DNA of 23,816 nucleotides from Candidatus Moraniibacteriota bacterium (GCA_016867255.1 VGKB01000007.1:1-23816); one strand, 5' to 3'; shown: positions 1-8,627, numbered from the stretch's first letter. Notes: generated from the letters alone by a model not told the origin. Translations and numbers: made by a program.

Positions 1-1653
1 GTTAAAGAAAAAGAATCTTCCCTGCTAGAAACTCTGAAAAACTATGGTCTAGAGTCGGAAAAATTGCAAAGCGTAGAAATTTCTATGGAAGGAGAAAGTG
101 GAATAAGCTATTGGCTGGCAACGATCCTGCCAATCCTTCTGCCTTTCATCCTGATCGCTGGAATTTTTTGGCTAATGCTGCGCCAAGCGCAAAAGGGCAA
201 TGCGCAAGCCCTCTCGTTTGGCCTGTCCCGTGCCCGATGGGAAGATCCCAAAAAGAATAAACACCAAATCACTTTTAAGGACGTAGCTGGGGCCGAAGAA
301 GCCAAAGAAGAGCTTAAAGAAGTAGTAGAGTTTCTCCGAGAGCCGCAAAAGTTTCATAAATTGGGAGCAAAAATTCCCCGGGGAGTTTTACTGCTTGGCC
401 CTCCCGGCTGTGGCAAGACTCTACTGGCAAAGGCCACTTCCGGCGAGGCGGGCGTACCCTTTTTCCACATCTCCGGTTCGGAATTCGTGGAAATGTTCGT
501 GGGAGTCGGCGCCAGCCGGGTAAGAGACTTATTTAACCAAGCCAAGAAAAATACTCCTTCTATCGTGTTTATTGATGAGATTGACGCCGTCGGCCGCCAC
601 CGAGGGGCGGGATTAGGCGGAGGGCACGATGAACGTGAGCAGACTCTTAACCAAATATTGGTAGAAATGGACGGTTTTGACCCGCGGGATAACGTTATTG
701 TCATCGCCGCCACTAACCGGCCGGATGTTCTGGATCCAGCTCTTTTACGTCCCGGGCGTTTTGACCGCCGCGTTATTATTGAACTACCTGACATCAAAGA
801 CCGCATCGCGATTCTGAAAGTTCACGCCCGAAGAAAACCTCTAGCTGGAAATGTCCACTTAAAGGTCATTGCTCAGAGAACCCCGGGATTTTCAGGAGCG
901 GATCTGGCTAACTTGGTGAACGAAGCAGCCATTCTGGCAGGAAGAAAAAACCAAAAAATTGTTACCATGAACGACCTTTTGTCCTCTATTGAAAAAGTAA
1001 TTCTTGGTCCCGAAAGAAGAAGCAGAGTTCTTAATCCAGAAGAAAAGAAGATCGTGGCGGTCCATGAAGCCGGGCACGCCGTCACCGCTTTCGCCTTACC
1101 GAAAGCGGATCCGGTACACAAGATATCCATTATTTCCCGCGGCCAAGCCGGCGGCTACACCATCAACTTGCCTGCCGAGGATAAACACTTTCACAGCCGC
1201 AGCGACTTTCTGGACAAAATCGTGGTGTATTTGGGCGGATATGTGGCGGAAGAGCTTGAATTAGGAGAAGTTACCACTGGCGCTTCCAGCGACTTGAAAC
1301 AGGCCACCCGGCTGGCTAAGGAGATAATTACCAAATACGGTATGAGCGAAATGGGGCCGGTTTTCCTTTCCGGAGCGGACGACGAGTGGGTTTTTCTCGG
1401 AAAAGAGCTGCGCGACGCCCGCCCTTATTCCGAACAGACTGCGGCAAAGATTGACGATTTAACGCAAAGATATATTGTCGCCGCTCTTGCCCGCGCCCGC
1501 AAAATCATCAAAGAAAAACGCGTCAAACTCCGCGAAGTCACAAAGACCCTTCTGGAAAAAGAGACGTTGGAAAGGGAAGAGTTTGAGAAAATTATGCAGG
1601 AGCCCAAAAGATTATCTGTAGTAAAAGATAAAGAATCAAAAGATATCAAGTAG
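1..1653 (+). CDS. ftsH: ATP-dependent zinc metalloprotease FtsH (5' partial)
   Basis: FtsH is a membrane-anchored hexameric AAA+ protease that degrades damaged membrane proteins and some short-lived cytosolic proteins. The frame is open from the first base, so the first membrane helix and part of the extracytoplasmic domain lie outside the window; 550 residues are visible. A membrane helix starts at the YWLATILPILL stretch (about nt 112-180). It is followed by the Walker A motif GPPGCGKT (nt 397-420), Walker B IVFIDEID, the second region of homology ending RPGRFDRR, and the zinc-binding HEAGH motif (nt 1063-1077), with the downstream GASSDL segment supplying the third ligand region. The internal TTG at 64 is probably not the true start. 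The C-terminal tail is Lys/Glu-rich. It converges with the minus-strand gene ending at 1764, and I see no clear terminator hairpin between them. Confidence 0.97.
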   Translation, partial: VKEKESSLLETLKNYGLESEKLQSVEISMEGESGISYWLATILPILLPFILIAGIFWLMLRQAQKGNAQALSFGLSRARWEDPKKNKHQITFKDVAGAEEAKEELKEVVEFLREPQKFHKLGAKIPRGVLLLGPPGCGKTLLAKATSGEAGVPFFHISGSEFVEMFVGVGASRVRDLFNQAKKNTPSIVFIDEIDAVGRHRGAGLGGGHDEREQTLNQILVEMDGFDPRDNVIVIAATNRPDVLDPALLRPGRFDRRVIIELPDIKDRIAILKVHARRKPLAGNVHLKVIAQRTPGFSGADLANLVNEAAILAGRKNQKIVTMNDLLSSIEKVILGPERRSRVLNPEEKKIVAVHEAGHAVTAFALPKADPVHKISIISRGQAGGYTINLPAEDKHFHSRSDFLDKIVVYLGGYVAEELELGEVTTGASSDLKQATRLAKEIITKYGMSEMGPVFLSGADDEWVFLGKELRDARPYSEQTAAKIDDLTQRYIVAALARARKIIKEKRVKLREVTKTLLEKETLEREEFEKIMQEPKRLSVVKDKESKDIK

Positions 1654-1763
1654 CTAAAATTTGACTAAAATCCCTGCATTACTGCGGTTCAACTTCTTGT
1701 TTCTTACTCCCGAATTTGTGCAATTTAATAATAATTATCCCGCTTTTTCTCTTGTCCGATACC

Positions 1764-2975
1764 CTATCTCCCTTTTGGTGTTTCAGTTTCCTCGCACTTA
1801 GAATCTTTATCCGGTTTACATTCCGTTCCCGTACCCGTTTCTTGAGGTGAAGTTCCGTCTGGATTTTGCTTAGGAGAAATTGGATTTCCGTACTTATCGA
1901 AGGGATTGAGCAATTCATCCGGATCCATACCCGCGGGCAATACTTCTCCCCTGTCAAAACCGCTATCTCCATTGTTTATCAATTGTGGAGGGGGTATTTC
2001 TCCGAATGTTTGATACTGTCGCTGAGGTTTCTGAACAGAAAATGGATTGTCTGTTGGTCCACCAACGTTTTGCCAAAAATCGGGTTGAGGAGTGGGTGTG
2101 GGTTGAGGAATGGGCGGCGCAAGCTCCTCGCTAGGTAATAATGGCTTAATATTACTCATTAATCCTAATTCTGATTCTGGCGTTAAAGGTAGAGTAGCTG
2201 CTATTTTAACTGTATCGATAATTCCCAATAGAGGAAGAGCGCTTACCGCTACTTGCCCAAAGACCGCACGGGTATATTCTTTAAGTGTTCCTTTGTCTAT
2301 ATAAGTAGCTCCGGGGGGAGGAATACTCTCAGGCGACACTCCTCTTTCTATTAAATAATTAGAAAAATTATTGTATTCTTCTGGATCGGTCGGTGCTGTT
2401 TTAAATCCAAAACTTTCTTGAGGTAGACGTGCGGGAGATCTGGGTACAGGAATAATCAACTCCCTTTCTTGAATAGTTATTGTTCTTGGATGATCGGGTA
2501 TTTGTGTACCATATCTTTGTATTGTGTTTTCGACAAGTTTAGCGTTTTGGGGATCTAATGGGATACCTTTAGGGTTAAAAGGAGTTTGAATAATCTTTTG
2601 TTGAAATTCTTTGGGCATCCATTCCGGCATTCCCCTTCCCGCAAGATTGTTTGGATGGTAGGTGTGGGCTATTTGATCCCAGTATGCTTCCATACGGGGT
2701 TTTCCAATTGTTTCTACTGTTCTGTAAGTGGTTTTCGTCATCGATCCTGGGCTTCTTTGCCCAAAGAATTCATTAGGTTTATTAAATCTTATTTTAAAAG
2801 TAGTGAAATCAGGAATCCCTCCTCCTCCTGCTAAAGAGCTAAAGATACTGTTTGAACTCAATTTTTGTTGGAAACTATTTAGGTAAATTAAAAGAATAAA
2901 TACTAGCGAGTAAGCGGCGATAGCCTCGACAAGGAGTATTAAAATAATGATTTTTCTTTTATTTTTGTTTTCCAT
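1764..2975 (-). CDS. Membrane-anchored proline-rich protein of unknown function
   Basis: I do not recognise this 403-residue protein. It starts with a short basic stretch and one hydrophobic helix (residues about 8-32), so it is probably anchored in the membrane with the rest outside. The body contains no catalytic motif I can identify. A second moderately hydrophobic segment lies near the VSALPLLGIID stretch. A Pro/Thr linker (PIPQPTPTPQP) leads to a polar C-terminus rich in Gly, Asn and acidic residues and containing two Cys. Its ATG follows the stop of the upstream gene by a single base (TGA-G-ATG), so the two are almost certainly co-transcribed and translationally coupled. Both proteins of the pair begin MENKN. 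Surface or secretion-related function is an inference from topology only. Confidence 0.75.
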   Translation of the reverse strand: MENKNKRKIIILILLVEAIAAYSLVFILLIYLNSFQQKLSSNSIFSSLAGGGGIPDFTTFKIRFNKPNEFFGQRSPGSMTKTTYRTVETIGKPRMEAYWDQIAHTYHPNNLAGRGMPEWMPKEFQQKIIQTPFNPKGIPLDPQNAKLVENTIQRYGTQIPDHPRTITIQERELIIPVPRSPARLPQESFGFKTAPTDPEEYNNFSNYLIERGVSPESIPPPGATYIDKGTLKEYTRAVFGQVAVSALPLLGIIDTVKIAATLPLTPESELGLMSNIKPLLPSEELAPPIPQPTPTPQPDFWQNVGGPTDNPFSVQKPQRQYQTFGEIPPPQLINNGDSGFDRGEVLPAGMDPDELLNPFDKYGNPISPKQNPDGTSPQETGTGTECKPDKDSKCEETETPKGR

Positions 2976-2976
2976 C

Positions 2977-3735
2977 TCATACGCTGTAAACAGTTTTTAA
3001 AATATTCAGAATCTGGCCGGTGAGGCCCCAGCCAGCGAGAAACGCGACAGTCAAAAATATAATTTCTCCTCGGGAAAAGGTTTCTCTGACAGGCAGGTTA
3101 GGATATTCCTTCCTCCATATTTCGTTTGTAGTTTGTTGAGCAAGAACTAAAAACGCCAAAAAAGAAAAATTAAGTATCAGAAAAAATAAAAGAATCCCTA
3201 AGTTTATTGCCGGATTATTTCGTAAATAGTTGTTCCAACTATTGCTGTAAATGAGCGATATTAAGTAAACATGCAGTAAGATATTTATTATCGTCAAGTA
3301 AATTACGGTGGTCAAGGGATAGTGGTGCACTGGACAGTTTTTTTCAATAGCCAGATCGTGGATATCCTTGAGATATAGATAGACCAAGTAAACCGAAACC
3401 AGCGCCAAAGGGGAAAAAACAAGCATCAGCCACAAAGGCAATTTAAATATGGCGAATAAATATGAAAAGATGGGAGTGATGATTATAACTAAAATTTTCC
3501 AGCCGTATCGAATCCGATAATTTTTATATTGCGACAGCAGCCGCCAATTTACGCCGTACCAGTAAATATTATACACCCCGCCGATTATGAACAGGACCGC
3601 CAAATTAAAAAGTGATTTCGCGGGAGAATATTCCGTCTTTATTTCAATGTTAGTATCAGCACTTACGCTTTTACTCTCAGAGACAGTCTCTGGATTTTGA
3701 ATCTGCTCTGTAATTGTTATATTTTTATTTTCCAT
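2977..3735 (-). CDS. Multi-pass membrane protein, DUF4234-like
   Basis: This is a 252-residue integral membrane protein with an N-terminal cytosolic tail of about 38 residues rich in Glu, Thr and Ser. About six hydrophobic helices follow (roughly residues 41-60, 79-97, 101-122, 142-163, 178-200 and 224-246). The first helix and loop, with GGVYNIYWYGVNWRLL at 52-67, resembles the Y-IYW signature of DUF4234-type proteins; this is a motif resemblance, not a proven assignment. Function is unknown. It is the first gene of a two-gene minus-strand unit with the anchored protein that ends at 1764. The start at 3735 has no Shine-Dalgarno sequence. The divergent gap to 3977 is 241 bp and contains AT-rich promoter-like DNA. 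Confidence 0.8.
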   Translation of the reverse strand: MENKNITITEQIQNPETVSESKSVSADTNIEIKTEYSPAKSLFNLAVLFIIGGVYNIYWYGVNWRLLSQYKNYRIRYGWKILVIIITPIFSYLFAIFKLPLWLMLVFSPLALVSVYLVYLYLKDIHDLAIEKNCPVHHYPLTTVIYLTIINILLHVYLISLIYSNSWNNYLRNNPAINLGILLFFLILNFSFLAFLVLAQQTTNEIWRKEYPNLPVRETFSRGEIIFLTVAFLAGWGLTGQILNILKTVYSV

Positions 3736-3879
3736 TTCACTTTTTATTTCTTATATCCTGTTCAAAAATGGCTCTGGTTTTCACGAAGGTTTCTGGGAAA
3801 TATAATAGCAAAATTATATTTTTCTGTCCTATACTTAATGTTCTGCATTCTACGTTTCCTCTCCCACGCTTCCTAATTT

Positions 3880-3935
3880 CCTGAGCTAAATTTAATAAAA
3901 ATTTTATCTGGATTTAACAATCGCTCCTGTATACT
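3880..3935 (+). promoter_or_regulatory. Duplicated 56-bp upstream element, copy 1 (putative activator-dependent promoter)
   Basis: Read on the plus strand this segment aligns without gaps to the minus strand of 20177-20122, with 48 of 56 bases identical by hand count. It includes an uninterrupted 23-base identity that contains the perfect dyad ATAAAA-A-TTTTAT (3895-3907) followed by CTGGATTTAA. Both copies end in TATACT (here 3930-3935), a plausible -10 box. The sequence 17 bp upstream of it (TCTGGA) is a poor -35. The dyad centre lies near -41 from the expected start, the usual position of a class II activator site. It precedes the lamin-tail protein gene by 41 bp. The promoter role is inferred; the duplication is seen directly. 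Confidence 0.65.
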
Positions 3936-3957
3936 GCAATCGTAACATACTGCAATC
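3931..3957 (+). repeat. Direct repeat of ATACTGCAATC, 16-bp period
   Basis: An 11-base unit occurs at 3931-3941 and again at 3947-3957, separated by five bases. The first unit overlaps the putative -10 box and the second falls in the expected 5' leader of the gene starting at 3977. It could be a protein-binding pair or a simple tandem duplication. It is absent from copy 2 of the upstream element. Confidence 0.6.
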
Positions 3958-3976
3958 AAAAGTTAAAAAAACTAAC

Positions 3977-5509
3977 ATGAAAACAATAATTTTATCATTT
4001 CTCTTAATCTTTTTCGGATTTTTGCCCGTTCGGGCGGAAAACAATCTATCTTTCTGTGAGGTTCTACCTAACCCTGATGGCACGGACACTAAAGAAAATG
4101 AATATATTAAGCTAAGAAATAATTCCGCCGCCGAGATCACCCTGACTGGCTGGAAATTTTGCAATATCAAGAACGAGTGTTACGAATTAGCCGGCAGTAT
4201 CGGAGCTGATTCTTGCCTAAAAATATTCCGCCAAGAATTTCTCTTCACTTTGCACAACGACAAGGAGGAACTGAAATTATACGATGGAAGCGGCAATACT
4301 ATTGATACGGCTGCAACCAAAACTGCCCCCTCAGGCAAAGCTTGGCTCTGCAGCCAAAACTCCTGCCGGTGGGATGCCCCCCAAGAAAAATGTGATTATC
4401 AGGATCCAATCCCGGAGAATGAAAATGTTAACGCTGATTCACTGACCGCGCAAGAAGACGACGGTAACAAACTGCTTACCGCCAACCAAAATGCTAACGC
4501 CAATAAAAATTCCAACACAAACAAAAACAGCAACTCCAATAAATCCTCGGGCAAAAAAGCAAACTTGAAAATTACTTCAACCCGAGATTGGACGAAAGCC
4601 GAAAGGGAAATGTACGAAAAAAATTTGCTCTCACTGCCAGTTGATCTAAAAGGTAGGATAGCAATCCCGCTTAATTTGACCAAAATAAATTATTTTTCCG
4701 CCTTCGCGGGCGGTAAATTAATTCAAATCAACCTTTACGCCTCCCGCAAAGAAGAGTTCATTGAAAACAAAGCTCTCTACAAGCTCGGCACCTCGGTAAA
4801 AATAAAAAACGGGTTTTTGAAAAACAACGGGCAAGGATGGATAGTCGGCATTGGAAAAGGCACTTCATTAAACATTTCCCCCGAAAAAAACCCGACTGGT
4901 CATAAAAATCTCACCTTTTCCCGTAACGAAGACATTAAAAGACGCGAGGGTAAAACAGGTGAGATAGCCGGCAAAATTCTCAAAAAAAGTGGGGATTACT
5001 TTTTCATAGCGCCAGAAGAACACCCTCAAGAAACTGTTTCGGTCTTTGTGCCTAAGGCCATTTGGTCTTGGCACTTAATTAGGCAGAATATAGGGCCTTT
5101 CCCTCAACTGGAGAACGGAAAGATTCGCAAACTAGGCGATTACAAGGGGAAGGATTTTCGCGCCTGGGGAGTAGCCGAGGCATCCGGCGACACCTCCCGG
5201 ATAGTCGCCTTGAATGCCGCGAACCTCAGCATCAGAGATCCCGCGGAGGATAAAAAAGATAATTCCGGTCAGGAAGACAATCCGGGAGAAAAGGACAAAA
5301 ATCTGAGCATCCAGACTAACACAGCCCAAGCGACTCAAAAAACCAACGCTGACTCAGCCGAAAAACCGCAAGAAAATCAAACAAACGATACTTTAAAAAG
5401 CAATGGCGCAGAGCTACTAAAAACTGCTCTTTCCCAAAAATTGGATTGGAAAATGTTATCGGCTATCGCCTGGCAAAAAATAAAACGAGAAATCATAAAT
5501 TTGTTTTAA
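3977..5509 (+). CDS. Exported lamin-tail-domain (LTD) protein with Asn-rich linker
   Basis: This 510-residue secreted protein has a signal peptide (residues 1-20, cleavage after PVRA). A lamin-tail-like beta-sandwich spans about 23-115, starting with the hallmark EVLPNPDGTDTKENEYIKL and ending in HNDKEELKLYDGSGNTIDT. Six to eight Cys within and after it (27, 62, 68, 80, 125, 130, 139) could form disulfides outside the cell. A low-complexity Asn/Lys/Ser linker occupies about 164-194. Two further beta-rich segments (about 222-300 and 328-418) may be OB-like, but I cannot assign them. The C-terminal third is a hydrophilic Gln/Asn/Lys/Asp-rich stretch ending in a short amphipathic segment. LTD proteins are common in exported proteins of Patescibacteria; the molecular role is unknown. 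It is preceded by the duplicated promoter element and lacks a Shine-Dalgarno. Confidence 0.85.
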   Translation: MKTIILSFLLIFFGFLPVRAENNLSFCEVLPNPDGTDTKENEYIKLRNNSAAEITLTGWKFCNIKNECYELAGSIGADSCLKIFRQEFLFTLHNDKEELKLYDGSGNTIDTAATKTAPSGKAWLCSQNSCRWDAPQEKCDYQDPIPENENVNADSLTAQEDDGNKLLTANQNANANKNSNTNKNSNSNKSSGKKANLKITSTRDWTKAEREMYEKNLLSLPVDLKGRIAIPLNLTKINYFSAFAGGKLIQINLYASRKEEFIENKALYKLGTSVKIKNGFLKNNGQGWIVGIGKGTSLNISPEKNPTGHKNLTFSRNEDIKRREGKTGEIAGKILKKSGDYFFIAPEEHPQETVSVFVPKAIWSWHLIRQNIGPFPQLENGKIRKLGDYKGKDFRAWGVAEASGDTSRIVALNAANLSIRDPAEDKKDNSGQEDNPGEKDKNLSIQTNTAQATQKTNADSAEKPQENQTNDTLKSNGAELLKTALSQKLDWKMLSAIAWQKIKREIINLF

Positions 5510-5554
5510 TCGTTTTTTCCCGCTAAAAATTAAATAGAATTAAAATATCTCTCT

Positions 5555-5755
5555 ATGATTATCGGAACATTAATCCTTGTGTTTTCGTTATTGTTTTATT
5601 TTACCGTCAGTTCGGCTATTCTCTACCATGTTATTCGCTACAGCCCCGATTCCAAAAATAAATTCTACCTCACGGTAGTTTATTTAGGGGTTTCAGCTCT
5701 GCTAATTGCCTTCGCAATAATAGCTTTTGTAATGATAGATTGGGAGGAGATATAA
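5555..5755 (+). CDS. Small two-helix membrane protein of unknown function
   Basis: This 66-residue protein consists almost entirely of two hydrophobic helices (about residues 2-26 and 38-62), joined by a short polar loop (RYSPDSKNKF) and ending in a short acidic tail (DWEEI). No family is recognised. It sits in the same direction between the lamin-tail gene (45 bp upstream) and gatA (30 bp downstream), so it is probably part of their transcript. There is no Shine-Dalgarno before the ATG; the leader is A/T-rich with a TAAAAT box 8 bp upstream. The two clear helices and the operon position support a real gene. Confidence 0.7.
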   Translation: MIIGTLILVFSLLFYFTVSSAILYHVIRYSPDSKNKFYLTVVYLGVSALLIAFAIIAFVMIDWEEI

Positions 5756-5785
5756 TTTTCAATTTTTAATTACAAATTTTCATTA

Positions 5786-7234
5786 ATGTCTTCCGGTTAC
5801 ACTATTTCTCAGCTTCACGATAACCTACAACAGGGAAAAACTTCTGCCCCAAAAGTGACAGAAGAATATTTCCGCAAGATCAAAAAAGAAGACTGGAACC
5901 ATAAAATCTATCTTACCCTCAATGAAAAAGTGGCTGTAGAACAGGCAGCCGCGTTAGACAAAAAAATTCGCCGGGGGGAAAAAATCAGTTTGATGGAGGG
6001 AATACCCGTTGCCGTAAAAGACGTCCTTTGCACTAAAGGTCTGCGCACCACAGCTGGCTCAAAAATACTGGAAAATTACACGCCCGCTTATGACGCTACC
6101 GCCGTTAAGAAACTCCGAGAGGAAGGATCGGTGATTTTAGGTAAAGTGAACTGCGACGAATTTGCCATGGGAGGATCGGGCGAAAATTCAGCTTACGGAG
6201 TTTGTCCCAACCCTTTGGATCCCCAAAGAGTGCCCGGGGGGTCTTCTTCGGGATCAGCGGCGGCCGTCGCTAAAGACCTGTGCGTTTTTTCTCTTGGAAC
6301 TGACACCGGCGGTTCAGTACGGCTCCCCGCTTCTTTTTGCGGCATTGTCGGATTAAAGCCAACTTACGGACGCATTTCCCGTTATGGTCTTATCGCCATG
6401 GCCTCATCTTTAGACCAAGTAGGAATATTGGCAAAAAACGTGAACGATTCTGCTTTAACGCTTTCCGCCATAGCCGCGCCTGATAGATACGATGGGACTT
6501 CCAGCGGCTCTGCCGGGAAAGACTTCACTCGCGATTTCAATAAAGGAATCCGCGGGCTTACCCTTGCTTACGATAAAGATTTAATCGCTCAATCGGAAGC
6601 AGAAGTGGCGGAAAAGTCACTGATATTTTTGGAAAAATGGAAAGACGCGGGAGGGAAAATCCAGGAAGTACAAATACCTTTTATAGGCAAGGAGTCCGTG
6701 GCTTGTTACTATATCATAACCGCTAGCGAAATAAGCAGTAATATGGCGCGGTATGACAGCAGCCGTTTTGGCGTAACAACCCGCAAGGCAAAAAAGGGGG
6801 CCTATCGTTGGCATGATTATATAGCTTTATGCCGGGGAGAACTTTTGGGAAAAGAGGTAAAAAGGAGAATATTGTTAGGGACATTTTGCCTATCTTCCGG
6901 CTACTACGATGCTTACTACGGAAAGGCGCAACAAGTGCGCTACTGCGTCAGAAAAAGTTTAGCGGATATTTTCAAAAAATACCCGCTGATTTTTACTCCC
7001 ACCAGCCCCACTTTACCGTTCAAAATCGGCGAACGAGTGAGCGACCCGGTAAAAATGTATTTGGCGGACGTCTTTACTACTACTGCCAATCTGGCCGGCG
7101 TTCCGGCCATTTCCTTTCCGATCGGCAACGCCAAAATTTCCGGCAAAAAATTATCCATCGGCGGCCAGCTGATGGCCGCCGCTTGGGATGAAGAAACGCT
7201 TCTTCGCGCCGCCTATTGGGGAGAAAAACTCTGA
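5786..7234 (+). CDS. gatA: Aspartyl/glutamyl-tRNA(Asn/Gln) amidotransferase subunit A
   Basis: GatA releases ammonia from glutamine for GatB, which converts Glu-tRNA(Gln) or Asp-tRNA(Asn) to the amidated form. At 482 residues the protein is full length for the family. The amidase-signature catalytic triad is intact: Lys78 in EGIPVAVKDV, the cis-Ser at 153 in VPGGSSSGSAAA, and the nucleophile Ser177 in GTDTGGSVRLPA. The spacing matches the Lys79/Ser154/Ser178 arrangement of the staphylococcal enzyme. GatB and GatC are not in the window. The gene ends in TGA, which supports a standard code here (not the Gly-TGA code of some Patescibacteria). It converges with the L,D-transpeptidase gene, with only seven bases between the two stops. 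Confidence 0.97.
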   Translation: MSSGYTISQLHDNLQQGKTSAPKVTEEYFRKIKKEDWNHKIYLTLNEKVAVEQAAALDKKIRRGEKISLMEGIPVAVKDVLCTKGLRTTAGSKILENYTPAYDATAVKKLREEGSVILGKVNCDEFAMGGSGENSAYGVCPNPLDPQRVPGGSSSGSAAAVAKDLCVFSLGTDTGGSVRLPASFCGIVGLKPTYGRISRYGLIAMASSLDQVGILAKNVNDSALTLSAIAAPDRYDGTSSGSAGKDFTRDFNKGIRGLTLAYDKDLIAQSEAEVAEKSLIFLEKWKDAGGKIQEVQIPFIGKESVACYYIITASEISSNMARYDSSRFGVTTRKAKKGAYRWHDYIALCRGELLGKEVKRRILLGTFCLSSGYYDAYYGKAQQVRYCVRKSLADIFKKYPLIFTPTSPTLPFKIGERVSDPVKMYLADVFTTTANLAGVPAISFPIGNAKISGKKLSIGGQLMAAAWDEETLLRAAYWGEKL

Positions 7235-7241
7235 CTGAAAT

Positions 7242-8627
7242 TTAGTAGTGGATATAAATCGGCGTGCCGACTTCCACGAATCCGTAGACAGTTTCTGCCG
7301 CGCCGATTCCCAGCCGCACGCAACCGTGAGAAACGGGAATACCCAAGTGATTAGCTCCTTCTTTGTATCCGCCGGGCCATTCCGGCAATTCATGAATCCC
7401 GTGCCCAGCCCGGGTAAACTGCATCCAATAAGGCATAAATAGCCCATATTTCTTTGACCAAGCCCTTTTTCTCTTGCTAAGAATAGAAAAAGTACCCGTT
7501 GGCGTTGCCATACCGCGTTTTCCACTGGAGATCCGGTAATTGCCCACATTGGTGCCGTCAGAAAAAATAGAGAGAATCTGTTTAGACAAGTTAATATCAA
7601 CATACCTGCCTTCCTTAAAATAAGGATTTTCGGTCGCGGCGTTAGTCCTGTTCACTATCCCGCCAGAGTCAAAAGTCTTAAACTTGACCACAACATCCTC
7701 TTCCAAAAAAGTTCCGTCTTGAGCGCTCCAGCCGCTTTTAATTATAACTTTATAGTTGGTGTTAAGCGCCCACTTGCTAGGTTTAAAAATTATCGTTTTA
7801 TCTTGATCTTCAACCTCAAATTTACCGAGAACTTTTGGCTCAACTTTAAAAAAATAATCTTTGTCTTCAATCCGCATCGGCTTGTCAAAATACACCCTTA
7901 GGGACGAAAACTCTTTCACTTCGGTTTCATTGTTCGTTGGTATAGTTTTGCTAACCTTGGGAGGCGGACTGGTTTTAAATTGAAAGTTAGCAATCTGCTC
8001 GGGATACCAAAGTTTGCCGTCTTTTCCTTTATAGCTCTCCTTCGCAACTATCTGGTACCGGACATCTTGCATAAGGGGATTCTCCGGAATTAACTGAATT
8101 TTTTTTCTTTCCTCGTCCACCGATAATTTATAATTAATGGACGGAAAGACTTGAAAATCATAGCGAACATTTGGCCTGCCTCGATCAAAACTGAATTCTA
8201 TGGGAGTTTTGGGACCAATGACGCTTTCTTCAGAAGGACTAATATTCTGCACTTTGGGATACGCTTCCGTGCTGAAAAAACCATTATAACTAAAATTAGA
8301 GACAATCTGAGTAATACCGGCAAAGCTTACCCTGTAGTGTTCTCCCGGTTTCCAGGGCTGAGCGGGAGTAAACATCAAATCATTGCCCCGCCAGTTGAGT
8401 TTCCCAATTACGCTTGGGAAGATTGAGAAAGAAGATTCCACTTTATGGTGCACCACTTTGCGGTCAATCTTGACAATCAGCGGATCCTCCAGATCTAAAA
8501 TTTCTTTCTCAAGATCTATTTTGGGAGCAGAAAAAAACGGCAGGACTTGGGAGTAAGTCAAATAGCTTGACCCAACAAAAATTAGGATAAAGGCCGGGAT
8601 AAAAAGCCAATTTTTTATTTCCTTCAT
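7242..8627 (-). CDS. L,D-transpeptidase (YkuD domain) with Ig-like repeats
   Basis: This is a predicted peptidoglycan cross-linking enzyme that forms 3-3 bonds or attaches proteins to the wall. The N-terminus is a signal anchor (residues 7-28). It is followed by about 300 residues of beta-rich Big_5/Ig-like repeats, the clearest at about 124-218 (PKVQNISPSEESV...) and 222-318 (PPKVSKTIPTNNETEV...). The YkuD catalytic domain fills about 341-461, with the core HGIHELP (catalytic-site His412) and PVSHGCVRLG (His434, nucleophile Cys436, Arg438) intact. The protein is complete at 461 residues. The arrangement suits a wall-spanning stalk that places the catalytic domain away from the membrane. The start has no Shine-Dalgarno. 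The tRNA/small-gene unit upstream ends in its own terminator, so this gene probably has its own promoter. Confidence 0.93.
   Translation of the reverse strand: MKEIKNWLFIPAFILIFVGSSYLTYSQVLPFFSAPKIDLEKEILDLEDPLIVKIDRKVVHHKVESSFSIFPSVIGKLNWRGNDLMFTPAQPWKPGEHYRVSFAGITQIVSNFSYNGFFSTEAYPKVQNISPSEESVIGPKTPIEFSFDRGRPNVRYDFQVFPSINYKLSVDEERKKIQLIPENPLMQDVRYQIVAKESYKGKDGKLWYPEQIANFQFKTSPPPKVSKTIPTNNETEVKEFSSLRVYFDKPMRIEDKDYFFKVEPKVLGKFEVEDQDKTIIFKPSKWALNTNYKVIIKSGWSAQDGTFLEEDVVVKFKTFDSGGIVNRTNAATENPYFKEGRYVDINLSKQILSIFSDGTNVGNYRISSGKRGMATPTGTFSILSKRKRAWSKKYGLFMPYWMQFTRAGHGIHELPEWPGGYKEGANHLGIPVSHGCVRLGIGAAETVYGFVEVGTPIYIHY

Noticed and set aside
354..806. 150-codon open frame on the minus strand within ftsH
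   Set aside because: It is antisense to the most conserved AAA+ part of ftsH, has no recognisable domain and is explained as a shadow of the real frame.
3830..3835. Another TATACT in the 3736-3976 gap
   Set aside because: It has no -35-like sequence at 16-18 bp, no similarity to the duplicated element, and lies 147 bp before the plus-strand gene.
7151..7603. 150-codon open frame on the minus strand over the gatA/transpeptidase junction
   Set aside because: It overlaps the YkuD catalytic core in another frame and the translated sequence has no family features.
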